This document shows, piece after piece, positions 1-9,615 of a DNA stretch of 64,000 bases; position 1 is the first letter of the stretch, and each line of letters begins with the position of its first letter. The DNA comes from a virus. The position numbers and the translations under genes are program-made. The stretch spans positions 26,428 to 90,427 of the IMG/VR virus record IMGVR_UViG_3300032116_000089; one strand, given 5' to 3'. Under the pieces are notes generated by a model. It ran no database searches. It saw only the letters and a list, made by a program, of their open reading frames with translations, and was not told the DNA's origin.

Positions 1-147
1 ATTTCTGTATATTGACTCTTTTGTGAGCAATTTAGATACAGAAGATATTCTATTAGGCAGTCCGTGATTGATTGCGGCAGTTGCCAACAGTCTGGAATTT
101 CCAGATAGATATTCTCTATTATTAGTGCTACAGGATATAGAACTCAT
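1..147 (-). CDS. Partial gene downstream of the tape measure (N-terminal 49 residues only)
   Basis: An open frame starts with ATG at 147 and runs off the left edge. It begins MSSISCSTNNREYL and stays open for all 49 codons available. It starts one base after the tape-measure stop codon (149-151), so it is almost certainly co-transcribed with it. By position it should be a distal tail or baseplate protein, but nothing in the visible residues identifies a family. Confidence 0.6.
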   Translation of the reverse strand, partial: MSSISCSTNNREYLSGNSRLLATAAINHGLPNRISSVSKLLTKESIYRN

Positions 148-148
148 A

Positions 149-3100
149 TTATACTATTCCGCCATCTGTTCGTTTTAGTCTTCCGCCGTCTACAACCTTA
201 AACTGATTTTCAATAAGTCCAAATAGTTCCTGTTTTACTTGACCGGTAAGAGCCTTTAACAATCCGCCGTCATTTAAATTAATACTTACGCTAGTAGAAT
301 CTAACTTAATACTTATCTTTGTATCTCTGAGTGATTGAACATTTTCTGATAATACTCTATTGAAGTTTTCTAAAGCTGCAACAAAATTTGTCATTCCTTG
401 ACTTGGTGCTTCTGGGCTTGAACTTCCTTCTTGGCGATATCTTACCATTCCTCCTCTAGCCATCATGGCGGCACCACCATCACTATTAGATACACCAGCG
501 CCGCCGTTCATAGCTTGTAAAATTTGTAAATTATTACCACGCTGAACTGCACCCCTATTCACCACAAATTCACCGGGAGTCAACATGGCTGGTACGGTAT
601 CTGTGCCGCGAGGCACAAAAATACCTCTATTTGCGTATATTAAACCACCACGGGCTTTAGCGACAGCTGGCATATTTTCAGCCCTATTAGCTTTTTCGGC
701 TGCTTTGTTGCCTCTTTCTAAGACTTCGTTAAATTTTAATTGAGCGCTATTCACATTTATGGTGGCTGTTTGAACTTGCATTTCTGCCATTTCTGCTCCA
801 AGTTCTCCAGTTTCTCCGAGCATACCGCCCAATTCACGTAGTCTAGCTTTACTAGCTTCTTCTTCAGCCGTAGTACCGGCCATAACCTGTGCTGCTCTCA
901 TATCTGTTACGCCTCTGGCTGATAATGCAGCACTAGAAGCGGCCTCAGTTAATCCGCCAGCCCCAGCCAATCGTTGACCATATAAAGTTTGAACTCCAGC
1001 ATCTTGTTGACGTTTAATGTCTAGGGCGGCAGTTCCCAATGCTTCTGCTCCGTATTGATTCATTAATCTTTGATCACCACTAGCGATAGCGGCTGTAGCG
1101 CCAACTGCGGATTGCTGTTTAAAGAATGCTTCCACATCGCCCTTGACTAACGACTCCATAGAATCTTTTTCAAGTTTATTCTTTTCTTCTGTTATCTTTA
1201 GTTGTTCTTCCTCTAATTTAATTAGCCCCCTAATAGTATCAATTTGTGTTTTATATGCTTTTTGTAAATCTTTTTGTGTTTCATCAGCAGTAACTCCAGC
1301 GGTTCCAGCCATACCACCTTGAGATGTTCTTTGAGATTCAATTTGCGAAAACCTTCCGCGAATTTCTGCATTTCTGCGTCTTAATTCACCAGCATCACCA
1401 GTTCGCATAGATGTCAAGCCAAGCCTAGAAGCTTCTACGTTAGATTTAGCTAATAAATTTCCTCTCTTTTCTTGCATACTAACAGCTTGGCCGCCATACT
1501 TAGCTTGTATTTCTCTACCTTCCGACAGTAAATCTATCGCCTCTTGTTGTGCTGCTACAAGATTTCTTTCAGCATCAATTCGTTTCTTAGTAAACTCAGT
1601 AAGAACCTGTTCAGCTTTTGCTCTTTCTTGAGCAATTTTCTGAATAGGTTCAAACATTTTCTTTTGTTCTTCTGTCAACTTATCTCCAAAAGCGCTCAAG
1701 TCTCCAGCAATTATTTTATCTATATCAGAATCCTCTAAGTTCATATTCTTAACAACTTTTGTGAGGTTTTCTCTAGCTTCGTCAGATACTCCCGGCCCCA
1801 AACCGCTAGCAAGTTCTTCCGCCATTCTTTTCTTTATCTCATCAGAACTTAGATCTTTGAAATCAGCTTCTTTCATAGAATTTTTGACATTTTCAAATGC
1901 TTGATTGTAATTGGCTTGAGCTTGAGTAAATGCGGCTACATTTCCTTCAAACTTAGCAACCATTTGTGGAGATACTCCCATGCCTCGTAAATTATTAGCA
2001 ACATTTTGTGCGGCATCTCTTATCTCGTCTGGATTCATAGCTTGTGCAGCGCTACTAATAGATTCCTGTAAAAATTCAACATCGCTGACAAAAGTAGATC
2101 CACCAACTTCTAATCCAGCGGTAAATCTAGACATACTAGCAGAGAGTGCAGAAGCCGTTGCGTCAGCTGATCTAAGCCCTAAATTCATAGCTTGAAAAGA
2201 TTCTTTCGCACGTTTTACTTCTTTTTCAATATTCTTGATTTCTTCATTGACTTGATCCAACTGTTCTGCCATTTGTGCTGCTGCCGACCTAGCGGCTTCA
2301 GCACCCTTCTTATCGCCAGCAAGATCCAAATCTGATCCCAAGACCCTCAATTCAGATATTCTACTTTGAAGATCTCCGGTAGCTTCTTTTCTAATATCTT
2401 CTGTTTTGCCGCCTCTAACAATTCGCGATCTAATAGCAGCTTGTCTAGCTGGACTTTCTATATTAAATGCTTCTGCTTGCTGTTTTGCTGAAGAATTTAT
2501 TTGTTCAACATTTTCTTTACTAAGTCTTTCATTTCTTACAGATGAGCTTTCTCCTAATAAGCCTCCCAGTGTATAAACATCTCTTAGTGCGCCTTCTCCA
2601 CCAAGTAATCCTGCTATTTGACCTATTGGTCCAGCAAAAGATCCTTTAGCGGCAGAACCTAAACTGCCAGCTACAGAACCCCCAGACAACAACCCATTAT
2701 ATTGAGATCTATTTTTTAAATTTTCACGAACAAAGTCAGTTGTTCTTTTTTCTTGCTTTGACACTTCAGCGGTTTTGGATCTTATTCTGGACAATGCTTC
2801 TGATGCAGTTATACTTCCATTGCTAAAGTCATTCATAGCGGAAGTTGCTGTTTTTTGCGCTTGTTCTAGAGCCTTTTGAGTTTTTACTGCTCCAGCCTGT
2901 GCTGCGGCTAAAGCAACAGCACTGTCATATGTAGCACCACCAAACAGAGTTCCAATACCGGCTAAAAATCTGTCTCCAGCTTCACCAAATATACCAGATA
3001 TTGCACCTGTCACTAGAGTAGCTACACCAGCACCTAGTGCGGCACCTATGGCTGCACCAATTGGTCCACCAAGTATAAAACCTATGGCGGCACCGGCAGT

Positions 3101-6100
3101 TGCGCCACCGGCTCTTACAACATTTGCGCCTTCTAGTCCAGCTTTTTTACCGGCAATTTCTTCTGCTTTTGCGACATTTCCGCTGTCAATTGCCCCCTTT
3201 AGTTGATTATCGTAATCATATAAACTAGTTATCACAGAATTAAAAGCTTGAGTGGCAATATAAGCAGATCCTGCGATGGCAATAAGTGGACCAGCAAGTG
3301 CAGTTGCATTTTGAGTAAGAGCGCCAATTGAAGAACTAGCAGATCCTAATGAACTACCTAAAGAAGTTAAACCTTTGCCAAGCGTGGGAGATAAACTAGA
3401 TACAGAAGATCCCGCTCTCATTAAACCTCTACCGCCTTGAAGTGCAGCACTTCTTCCGAATTTACTTGCTCCTTTTATACCTTTCCCACCAAGAAAATCC
3501 ATCATACTTTGTGAATTTAATTTTACACCAAATGCCTCTAAGGCAAATCCTACCGCTGTAATAGTTGTGATTAACCCCAAGATGCTATGAGCCATTTTTA
3601 ATGCGCCAGATGAAGATTCATCAAGTGCTGGTAAAAATCCTTGAACTATACTAACGCCCATAGAAGCTACCATCATTTTATTACCAGCCGCAACACCCAT
3701 TGCGCTTTTTGCGGCAGAGTTTTGCGCTTTGGTATTAGCGTTAACAGATGCGGTATTGGTATTTACACCACCAACTTTGCTACCCATAGTTGCACCCATA
3801 GTAGCAAAACCACCACTTGGAGTAGCAGACGGTGATGTAGTTTGGATCGGCCTCCTTGGAGAAGGTGCGGCTGATGGTATGGATATAGGATTGCTAGCTT
3901 TAATGTCTCTTGAATTTTTAGCAAGAGCATTAACATATTGTTCTGCGGCACTTCGTATTTTATCTTGTGACGCTCCACTTTTCTGTAGTTGTTGTAAGTT
4001 ATAGAACATACTGTCTACTACATCTATATTGACCGCAACAGAGCGTCGATTTAGTTTGGCATTCTCATCTATGATTGCAGAAAAGCCGGGTAACACACTG
4101 TTTAAATAAACTAACTGTCTTTGATATTTTTGTGTAACGCTTTCACCACCAACGGCGCTTTTTGCTAATGAATTCAAACCTAGAGCAAGTTTTGTAAAAC
4201 CTCCAGCAGTAACTCTATCCAAAACTGATGCCATCTTCAGTGCAGCTACATCTAATTTTCTAGCACCTTCAAAAGACAATTTTTGTGCTGGAAGATCAAA
4301 AGCGGGTCTAGCGGGCTTGGCTCCGCTGCCAGATGTACCGGTAGCAAATCGCTGTACAATTCCGCCCTTGGCATATTTACCAACTTTATTCATACGGTTT
4401 AGATTACCGTAACCAATCCTCTGAGCGGATGAACGATTTACAACAAACTCACCGGGAGTTAATAGGGCTGGAACAGTATCTGTACCAACACCTCCACCAG
4501 TAGCATATCTGCGGCGTCTTATAGTTGCATCAACAATTTTCTTTTCTCTGCTTCTACCTTCATAATCTCCAATAGATTTTCCGGTTTTCTTTTTCACCGC
4601 TTCATCAATTCTATCTTGTCTTTCAAACTTTGCCGCCTCAACAGCATCAAGTAAGGGAGAACTTATTCTCTTTGGTAATAAATTCATTTTTTTGATTTCA
4701 GAATCCGACATGATAAAATCTCGCCATCCTGTTGATTGGCGTTGATCAAGCATATCTTTTAGTTTTTCTACTGTTATATTTCGTTGTTTTGCTGCCGCAA
4801 TAAGAGAATCTTCATCAAATGCCATACTTCGCTTGGGCAATTCATTGCCGACCCCACCACCATCGGCAAATTTTTGAATTATACCGCCAAAGTGTTTTCG
4901 TTGACCAGTTGTTCTTAAACTAACACCGCCCTTATAGCCATTAATAATATCATTAGCTAATTTTCTTTGTATATTACCACCAACTTCACCGTAACTACGC
5001 TTGGCTTCAGCTTTAATCAACTTATTTACTTGTGCTTGACTACCAAACAAAGTCCCAAGCTTGTCTTTATTTTGAGATATTGCAGATCTTGGGAAGTCAA
5101 AATTTGCTCTACCACCAGCGGCTGTTGCTCCCGTAAAAGCTGAGATCATCGCTTCAAATAAATAACCTTCTATAGTACTTCTGACTTGATTATCCGACTG
5201 AATTTTGCCAACTATGCCGGTCATCAATTTTTCATTTGTGTTTAATCCCGGCGGTAAATCAAGTAATCCTTGAGATACAACAGAATTGATAGTAGAATTT
5301 ACTCCAGTAGAAATACCATCTAAAAATCCCTTATGAGCAGCTGCTGCATATTTAGCATTATTTTCTAAATTTCTTTTTCCTTCTTCCATTCCGGGATAGA
5401 ATACTGGATAAGTAGCGGGATTTATAACAGCGTTAACACCGCCTTTGATTTCGTCTGGCGACAAACCGGCTTGAGAGGCAGAAATCTTAGCATATTTATT
5501 GCCAGCAGGAAGTGTGAATGGGAATGGTTGAGTTGCAGAATAACCTCCTTCAGATCCCTTTGGTGGAGTTAATACAAATGCGCCTATCTGCCCATCATTT
5601 ACATCAAACTGTATGTTACCAGCACCAGCGACATCTTTATTTACGCCATATTTTCCATCTCTTTTTTTTGTACTTTTTAGTTTTTGTGTGGCACCAACGA
5701 TAGCTCTACCGCCGTTAGCATAACGATTTTGGTTCATAGCCGCCAAAGTACCAGCACCCATTTTATTAACACTGCTCTTGCGTATTACGAATTCTCCGGG
5801 TTGTAACATCGCTGGAACAGTATCTCTATTACCACTGCCGGGAACTAATCCGCCTCTAGCAAAACCAAGAACTTTACCGCCCTTGTTGTAAGTTCTTCCA
5901 GATGTTGCGCCGCTCATTATACCACCAAAAAAACCTCCTAAACCTTTAGCAATTTTGAAAGCCGCAAGAGCGGCCAATAAAGGCAGTAGAGGTTTAATAG
6001 AATCAGCAATCTTGATTAAAGCCGATGCCAATGACAACGCAGTATTTGCCATTACTTGGAAAGTAGATGTTTCTGTTATACTACGAATTAGAGCAAGGAA

Positions 6101-7234
6101 TTCTTCTTTTACCTTCATAATTCTAATAGCAAGTGCCGCTTGTGCAGATGCGGCGTCATTAGTAAGAGAATCATTTGCTTTTGTTGCAACATTCAAAGCC
6201 TGTTGAGCAGTCGTAAATTGCTGTAAAAGTGGCAACACTTTGCCAATTTGACGAAAGCCACCAAGTTCTTCAGCGATGCTAATAAATGTGAGGTCGCCTT
6301 CTCCTAATCCAGCTAAAGCCTGACTTAATCGTTTTATGGCTTCATAGGGACCAACGAACTTACCATTCAAATCTACAAGTTCTACACCAAACTGTTTTAA
6401 GAATTCAATAGTTTTTGGTCGCTGAATACGTGTGAAGATAGTACGTAAACCAGTACCAATACTTTCTGCACTTTCTCGCGTTGTTGCTCTAACGCTAGTA
6501 AATAGTGCCAGTAGTTCATTTAAACTGCCGCCAGAAGCTTTAAACACGCCGCCAGTTCTACGAATAACGTCAATTAAGTCACTTGCTTCTACAGCGAAAG
6601 CGCCAGCAACAGCATTAATGGACCCTAACTGTGCTTCTAAAGCGCCTACACCTTGTTGAAATTGTGCTAAAATAGCAATAGCACCTTCTGCTGTTTCAGT
6701 AATACTATCAAAGTTAGGAGCAAGCGCAGCTTTTGCTAGAGTTCTTAAAGCTACGGCAGTATCTTCAGCAGTTAAACCGGCCTGTGCTAATACTGTAGAA
6801 ACTTCTAATAAATCTGAGGATGCAACGCCAAAACCGGTAGACAAACTAGTAATTTGTTTAGTAAGGCCACGAAGCTGACTAATGCTTTTACCAGTTACCT
6901 GAGATACTTTAATCAATTGACGTTCAAAGTCAATAGCATCTTGTACAGCATTTCCAAGAGTGTTAGTAAATAAACTAACTGCTCTGGTTGCTACAGAAAA
7001 AGCAGCAAACCGCCGAACAGAAAGGGAAAAAGCTTTTCCCATTCTTTCAGCGGCTGTTGTTGCTTGATTGGTAGATTGAGTTACTTGCTGTAATTGACGC
7101 TGTGCTTGTGCAGACCCCTGCACTTGTACATTAACATTAACCCCACTTAACTGGGATTGTATTTGTTGTACAACTTGCCTAACGTTATTTGGAGCTTGTA
7201 ATTGTAATTGTGCGGTCAGTACGAATCTTGACAT
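149..7234 (-). CDS. Tail tape measure protein
   Basis: This 2361-residue protein sets tail length and is ejected ahead of DNA. Residues about 120-190 (FGVASSDLLEVSTVLAQAGL and following) fit the conserved core of TP901-type tape measures. Hydrophobic Gly/Ala-rich stretches lie near residues 1190-1240 and 1370-1420, and long Ala/Gln/Glu helical stretches fill the second half. A motif DTVPA(M/L)LxPGEFV followed by G...L..MN occurs three times, near residues 473, 921 and 2215. The start is supported by AAGGAG upstream. At about 0.15 nm per helical residue the length would imply a tail of roughly 350 nm, which is an inference. It is the longest gene in the window and lies downstream of the chaperone candidates, as is usual. 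Confidence 0.93.
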   Translation of the reverse strand: MSRFVLTAQLQLQAPNNVRQVVQQIQSQLSGVNVNVQVQGSAQAQRQLQQVTQSTNQATTAAERMGKAFSLSVRRFAAFSVATRAVSLFTNTLGNAVQDAIDFERQLIKVSQVTGKSISQLRGLTKQITSLSTGFGVASSDLLEVSTVLAQAGLTAEDTAVALRTLAKAALAPNFDSITETAEGAIAILAQFQQGVGALEAQLGSINAVAGAFAVEASDLIDVIRRTGGVFKASGGSLNELLALFTSVRATTRESAESIGTGLRTIFTRIQRPKTIEFLKQFGVELVDLNGKFVGPYEAIKRLSQALAGLGEGDLTFISIAEELGGFRQIGKVLPLLQQFTTAQQALNVATKANDSLTNDAASAQAALAIRIMKVKEEFLALIRSITETSTFQVMANTALSLASALIKIADSIKPLLPLLAALAAFKIAKGLGGFFGGIMSGATSGRTYNKGGKVLGFARGGLVPGSGNRDTVPAMLQPGEFVIRKSSVNKMGAGTLAAMNQNRYANGGRAIVGATQKLKSTKKRDGKYGVNKDVAGAGNIQFDVNDGQIGAFVLTPPKGSEGGYSATQPFPFTLPAGNKYAKISASQAGLSPDEIKGGVNAVINPATYPVFYPGMEEGKRNLENNAKYAAAAHKGFLDGISTGVNSTINSVVSQGLLDLPPGLNTNEKLMTGIVGKIQSDNQVRSTIEGYLFEAMISAFTGATAAGGRANFDFPRSAISQNKDKLGTLFGSQAQVNKLIKAEAKRSYGEVGGNIQRKLANDIINGYKGGVSLRTTGQRKHFGGIIQKFADGGGVGNELPKRSMAFDEDSLIAAAKQRNITVEKLKDMLDQRQSTGWRDFIMSDSEIKKMNLLPKRISSPLLDAVEAAKFERQDRIDEAVKKKTGKSIGDYEGRSREKKIVDATIRRRRYATGGGVGTDTVPALLTPGEFVVNRSSAQRIGYGNLNRMNKVGKYAKGGIVQRFATGTSGSGAKPARPAFDLPAQKLSFEGARKLDVAALKMASVLDRVTAGGFTKLALGLNSLAKSAVGGESVTQKYQRQLVYLNSVLPGFSAIIDENAKLNRRSVAVNIDVVDSMFYNLQQLQKSGASQDKIRSAAEQYVNALAKNSRDIKASNPISIPSAAPSPRRPIQTTSPSATPSGGFATMGATMGSKVGGVNTNTASVNANTKAQNSAAKSAMGVAAGNKMMVASMGVSIVQGFLPALDESSSGALKMAHSILGLITTITAVGFALEAFGVKLNSQSMMDFLGGKGIKGASKFGRSAALQGGRGLMRAGSSVSSLSPTLGKGLTSLGSSLGSASSSIGALTQNATALAGPLIAIAGSAYIATQAFNSVITSLYDYDNQLKGAIDSGNVAKAEEIAGKKAGLEGANVVRAGGATAGAAIGFILGGPIGAAIGAALGAGVATLVTGAISGIFGEAGDRFLAGIGTLFGGATYDSAVALAAAQAGAVKTQKALEQAQKTATSAMNDFSNGSITASEALSRIRSKTAEVSKQEKRTTDFVRENLKNRSQYNGLLSGGSVAGSLGSAAKGSFAGPIGQIAGLLGGEGALRDVYTLGGLLGESSSVRNERLSKENVEQINSSAKQQAEAFNIESPARQAAIRSRIVRGGKTEDIRKEATGDLQSRISELRVLGSDLDLAGDKKGAEAARSAAAQMAEQLDQVNEEIKNIEKEVKRAKESFQAMNLGLRSADATASALSASMSRFTAGLEVGGSTFVSDVEFLQESISSAAQAMNPDEIRDAAQNVANNLRGMGVSPQMVAKFEGNVAAFTQAQANYNQAFENVKNSMKEADFKDLSSDEIKKRMAEELASGLGPGVSDEARENLTKVVKNMNLEDSDIDKIIAGDLSAFGDKLTEEQKKMFEPIQKIAQERAKAEQVLTEFTKKRIDAERNLVAAQQEAIDLLSEGREIQAKYGGQAVSMQEKRGNLLAKSNVEASRLGLTSMRTGDAGELRRRNAEIRGRFSQIESQRTSQGGMAGTAGVTADETQKDLQKAYKTQIDTIRGLIKLEEEQLKITEEKNKLEKDSMESLVKGDVEAFFKQQSAVGATAAIASGDQRLMNQYGAEALGTAALDIKRQQDAGVQTLYGQRLAGAGGLTEAASSAALSARGVTDMRAAQVMAGTTAEEEASKARLRELGGMLGETGELGAEMAEMQVQTATINVNSAQLKFNEVLERGNKAAEKANRAENMPAVAKARGGLIYANRGIFVPRGTDTVPAMLTPGEFVVNRGAVQRGNNLQILQAMNGGAGVSNSDGGAAMMARGGMVRYRQEGSSSPEAPSQGMTNFVAALENFNRVLSENVQSLRDTKISIKLDSTSVSINLNDGGLLKALTGQVKQELFGLIENQFKVVDGGRLKRTDGGIV

Positions 7235-7266
7235 AATTCTCCTTTACTGATGCCACACAACCCTGT

Positions 7267-8154
7267 CTATTCACTTTCCGTTGCTATTGACTTCTTTTTT
7301 TTAGTTGGTTTTTCTGACTGCTCTGTATCGTCTGGCTTTATTTCTTTGTTGTCATCATCTAGATAAGTGACTTCTGGTATATAATTACCATTTTCGTCCA
7401 ACGGATTACCATCCTTATCTACCCTATTTCCTTGATCGTTTAGCCAGTATCCTTGCTTGTCTATTCTGCGACCATCTGTGTCTACAGTCTCACCCTTGTC
7501 GTTAACTAAGCTAAGATCCTCATTAACGAAATGGAACATTTTAAGGAATTTATTTTCTGGTAATTTGGCTTCGAAATCCTTATCAACAGAATACATCATT
7601 CCGGCTAATGTTGATGCCGCCATAAAAGCGATTTCATCATCTCCGCGCTCTTTATAGTCTTCTATATCATTATACACTTTCTGACCATTTTCGTAAAACG
7701 CAGAATTAGCAACTAGATAATCAAAACGAACATTATCTGATATGGACTCTGCGGTATTTTGCTCTAGACTCATTTTTTCAGCAATCAAGTCACGAAGTTC
7801 ATTTCGCTTAATTCTCATCTGTATAGCAATTCGTTTGCCCTCAGAAGCTTTTAGCTTTTTACCGCCGTTACCACTAACGTAAAGTTGTTTTTCTAAATCG
7901 GCAATTTCTTGAACAGTTTTCTTTTGTTCTTCGTCCTTACCTTCGTCCCAAATACCTTGCTGCTTCATGAACTTTTCAAGTTCTTTCTTAGTCATAATTC
8001 CATCCCTTACGCAATCTGTCCAAGCTTTTGCTCCAACTCTTTGGGCTTGAGAGATTAAATTACTACTGGGGCGTTTAACAGTTAGTTTAATTGTTTCTTC
8101 TTTTCCATTTCGTGTTCTTTTAACTTCTACTGATTTTTCCTTTTCCTGTGACAT
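7267..8154 (-). CDS. Probable tail assembly chaperone-like protein with acidic repeats
   Basis: A 295-residue protein starting MSQEKEK, with GGAGG just upstream of this ATG. It lies between the tail-tube candidate and the tape measure, where tail assembly chaperones sit. The central part resembles the protein at 8504-9544: both have an MT-x-x-E segment, a G/E-x-W motif, a charged helix and a later D-Y/F-D region. The last third (about residues 215-265) carries short repeats of the form D-x-x-G-x-x-x-D, including NDQGNRVDKDGNPLDENGN, which could bind metal ions. The C terminus is Lys/Thr/Ser-rich. The chaperone role is inferred from position. Confidence 0.5.
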   Translation of the reverse strand: MSQEKEKSVEVKRTRNGKEETIKLTVKRPSSNLISQAQRVGAKAWTDCVRDGIMTKKELEKFMKQQGIWDEGKDEEQKKTVQEIADLEKQLYVSGNGGKKLKASEGKRIAIQMRIKRNELRDLIAEKMSLEQNTAESISDNVRFDYLVANSAFYENGQKVYNDIEDYKERGDDEIAFMAASTLAGMMYSVDKDFEAKLPENKFLKMFHFVNEDLSLVNDKGETVDTDGRRIDKQGYWLNDQGNRVDKDGNPLDENGNYIPEVTYLDDDNKEIKPDDTEQSEKPTKKKKSIATESE

Positions 8155-8166
8155 ATTTTCCTCCAA

Positions 8167-8502
8167 TTATTTATTGTTAGGGGTAACTACGGGTATTTTG
8201 ATTTGATATCTTAACCATTCTATATCATATTGAGCTAATTCAGCATCAATATTACGAGCTTGATTATTTCCACGATCTAGTATTTCTGATCTCACTTTAT
8301 TGTATAAAGTCTTCATTAACTCTTGGTCTTTTGTAAGCTGTCCACCAGACTCGCTGTTCCATAAAAAACTAAAATTTTCTTCTATTGTACTTAATGCGCC
8401 TATCATAGTTGTCTGAATTTTCTTTTTAAGTATCTTGGACAATCTATCTTTTGATTCAGCTTTATATTTTGAATCTCTTATTTTCTTATAATCTGGTTCC
8501 AT
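8167..8502 (-). CDS. Unknown small protein of the tail module
   Basis: 111 residues, highly charged and predicted mostly helical, starting MEPDYKKIRDS behind AGGAGG. It sits between two related chaperone-like genes with short gaps, so it belongs to the same unit. No family was recognised. I looked for a programmed frameshift linking it to the next gene, as in classical G/GT chaperones, and saw none. Confidence 0.7.
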   Translation of the reverse strand: MEPDYKKIRDSKYKAESKDRLSKILKKKIQTTMIGALSTIEENFSFLWNSESGGQLTKDQELMKTLYNKVRSEILDRGNNQARNIDAELAQYDIEWLRYQIKIPVVTPNNK

Positions 8503-8503
8503 A

Positions 8504-9544
8504 TTATCCTCCTATTTTTCCTCTCATTTGATTAGTAGCCATCATCTGTATATTGCGTTTTTGATCTGGTAAATTTTGATCTTGTATTGTTCCATGTTTT
8601 TCAATAGCGGACTGTCTTTGTTTTTTAATCATTTTGCCCATTGGGTCATTCATATCATTAATTTTTGAAGCACGATCCTTATTAGAGACTATGAAAACTT
8701 CTGATGAATTTTTAATCTTTTCATTATTGGTTTCAGTGTCAAATTCTTTTTCTAATCTTTCTTTTTCACGTTTTTGATTTTGGATTATAAACCAACCGTC
8801 AAGCATATCATCGTCTTCTATAACTTCCTTTTCTGGACATTCTAATGACTCTTGTATATTATCATACATTTGTGACCAGACTAACAAATTTTTTTGATTA
8901 TATGTCAATTCAGTATTGGGGGGATTGCAAAATAGTGGGGAGTTTGAATTTTCTCTTACTACCCATAAAGATTTCCAAGGGTCATTGCGGGCTATGTCTC
9001 TAGACTTTTTTTCTGATAAAAAGTGTGACTGCCACTCATCTATGACATATTGCAATGATATATCTTCAAAATCATAGATCTTGTTTTCACGATATGTCGT
9101 ATTTTTGATTATCCACATGAGTCTTTCAGTGGATGCAATGCCCTCGCATGTATTTTGATGATACATGTATTTTTTGTTTAGATGAGAAGATAACTGTGAC
9201 TCACCTGCGCGAAGATATTTTCTTATACTATTGACCATATTTTTATCCCTACGAGCGTTGTAAATTTCTACTTTTAAACGCTCAATATCCTTTTTTAACC
9301 CTTCTTCTCTTTTATCGTCGTGAGGTGTCCATAGTTCATTTTCTAACATCCACTCATTAACATCTTCTTCGGTCATCATTTCTTCTGACAGGGCGTTATC
9401 ATAGGCTCGTTGATATATTTGACAAGATTTAAAAGATTGATCAATTGTGAGTGGGCGTACTTCTAGATCTATATCCTTATAATTTATGAATACTTTACCA
9501 GATCTTACCATAGAAACGAAAAACTCCCGCTCATGATGCTTCAT
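8504..9544 (-). CDS. Probable tail assembly chaperone-like protein
   Basis: A 346-residue charged protein. Residues about 8-60 (VRSGKVFINYKDIDLEVRPL) look like an N-terminal beta domain, followed by helices with MMTEEDVNEWMLENELW, which parallels a segment in the protein at 7267-8154. It lies directly downstream of the tail-tube candidate. The ATG at 9544 lies inside the loop of a 9-bp hairpin (9523-9567) that looks like a terminator, so translation might instead start at the internal ATG at 9511 (MVRSGK), which has GGGAG 11 bases upstream. The role is inferred from context. Confidence 0.55.
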   Translation of the reverse strand: MKHHEREFFVSMVRSGKVFINYKDIDLEVRPLTIDQSFKSCQIYQRAYDNALSEEMMTEEDVNEWMLENELWTPHDDKREEGLKKDIERLKVEIYNARRDKNMVNSIRKYLRAGESQLSSHLNKKYMYHQNTCEGIASTERLMWIIKNTTYRENKIYDFEDISLQYVIDEWQSHFLSEKKSRDIARNDPWKSLWVVRENSNSPLFCNPPNTELTYNQKNLLVWSQMYDNIQESLECPEKEVIEDDDMLDGWFIIQNQKREKERLEKEFDTETNNEKIKNSSEVFIVSNKDRASKINDMNDPMGKMIKKQRQSAIEKHGTIQDQNLPDQKRNIQMMATNQMRGKIGG

Positions 9545-9567
9545 ACAGCTTTCTCATAAGCGGGAGT
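9523..9567 (-). terminator. Terminator-like hairpin enclosing a start codon
   Basis: On the minus strand ACTCCCGCT pairs perfectly with AGCGGGAGT (9 bp, 27-base loop) and is followed by TTTTT. It lies just after the abundant tail-tube candidate gene and encloses the ATG of the next gene at 9544. It may partly terminate transcription or gate translation, lowering chaperone expression relative to tube protein. Confidence 0.55.
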
Positions 9568-9615
9568 CTCATTTTTGTATCCTTAAAAATTCCTAATTAT
9601 TTAGCTATGAGGTAA

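Noticed and set aside
1544-6659. Several plus-strand open frames of 60-90 codons opposite the tape measure gene
   Set aside because: They lie antisense inside a strong 2361-codon gene, lack SD sites and have low-complexity translations.
7267-8502. Programmed -1 frameshift tail chaperone pair
   Set aside because: The two genes are separated by in-frame stops and a clear SD, with no slippery heptamer at the junction.
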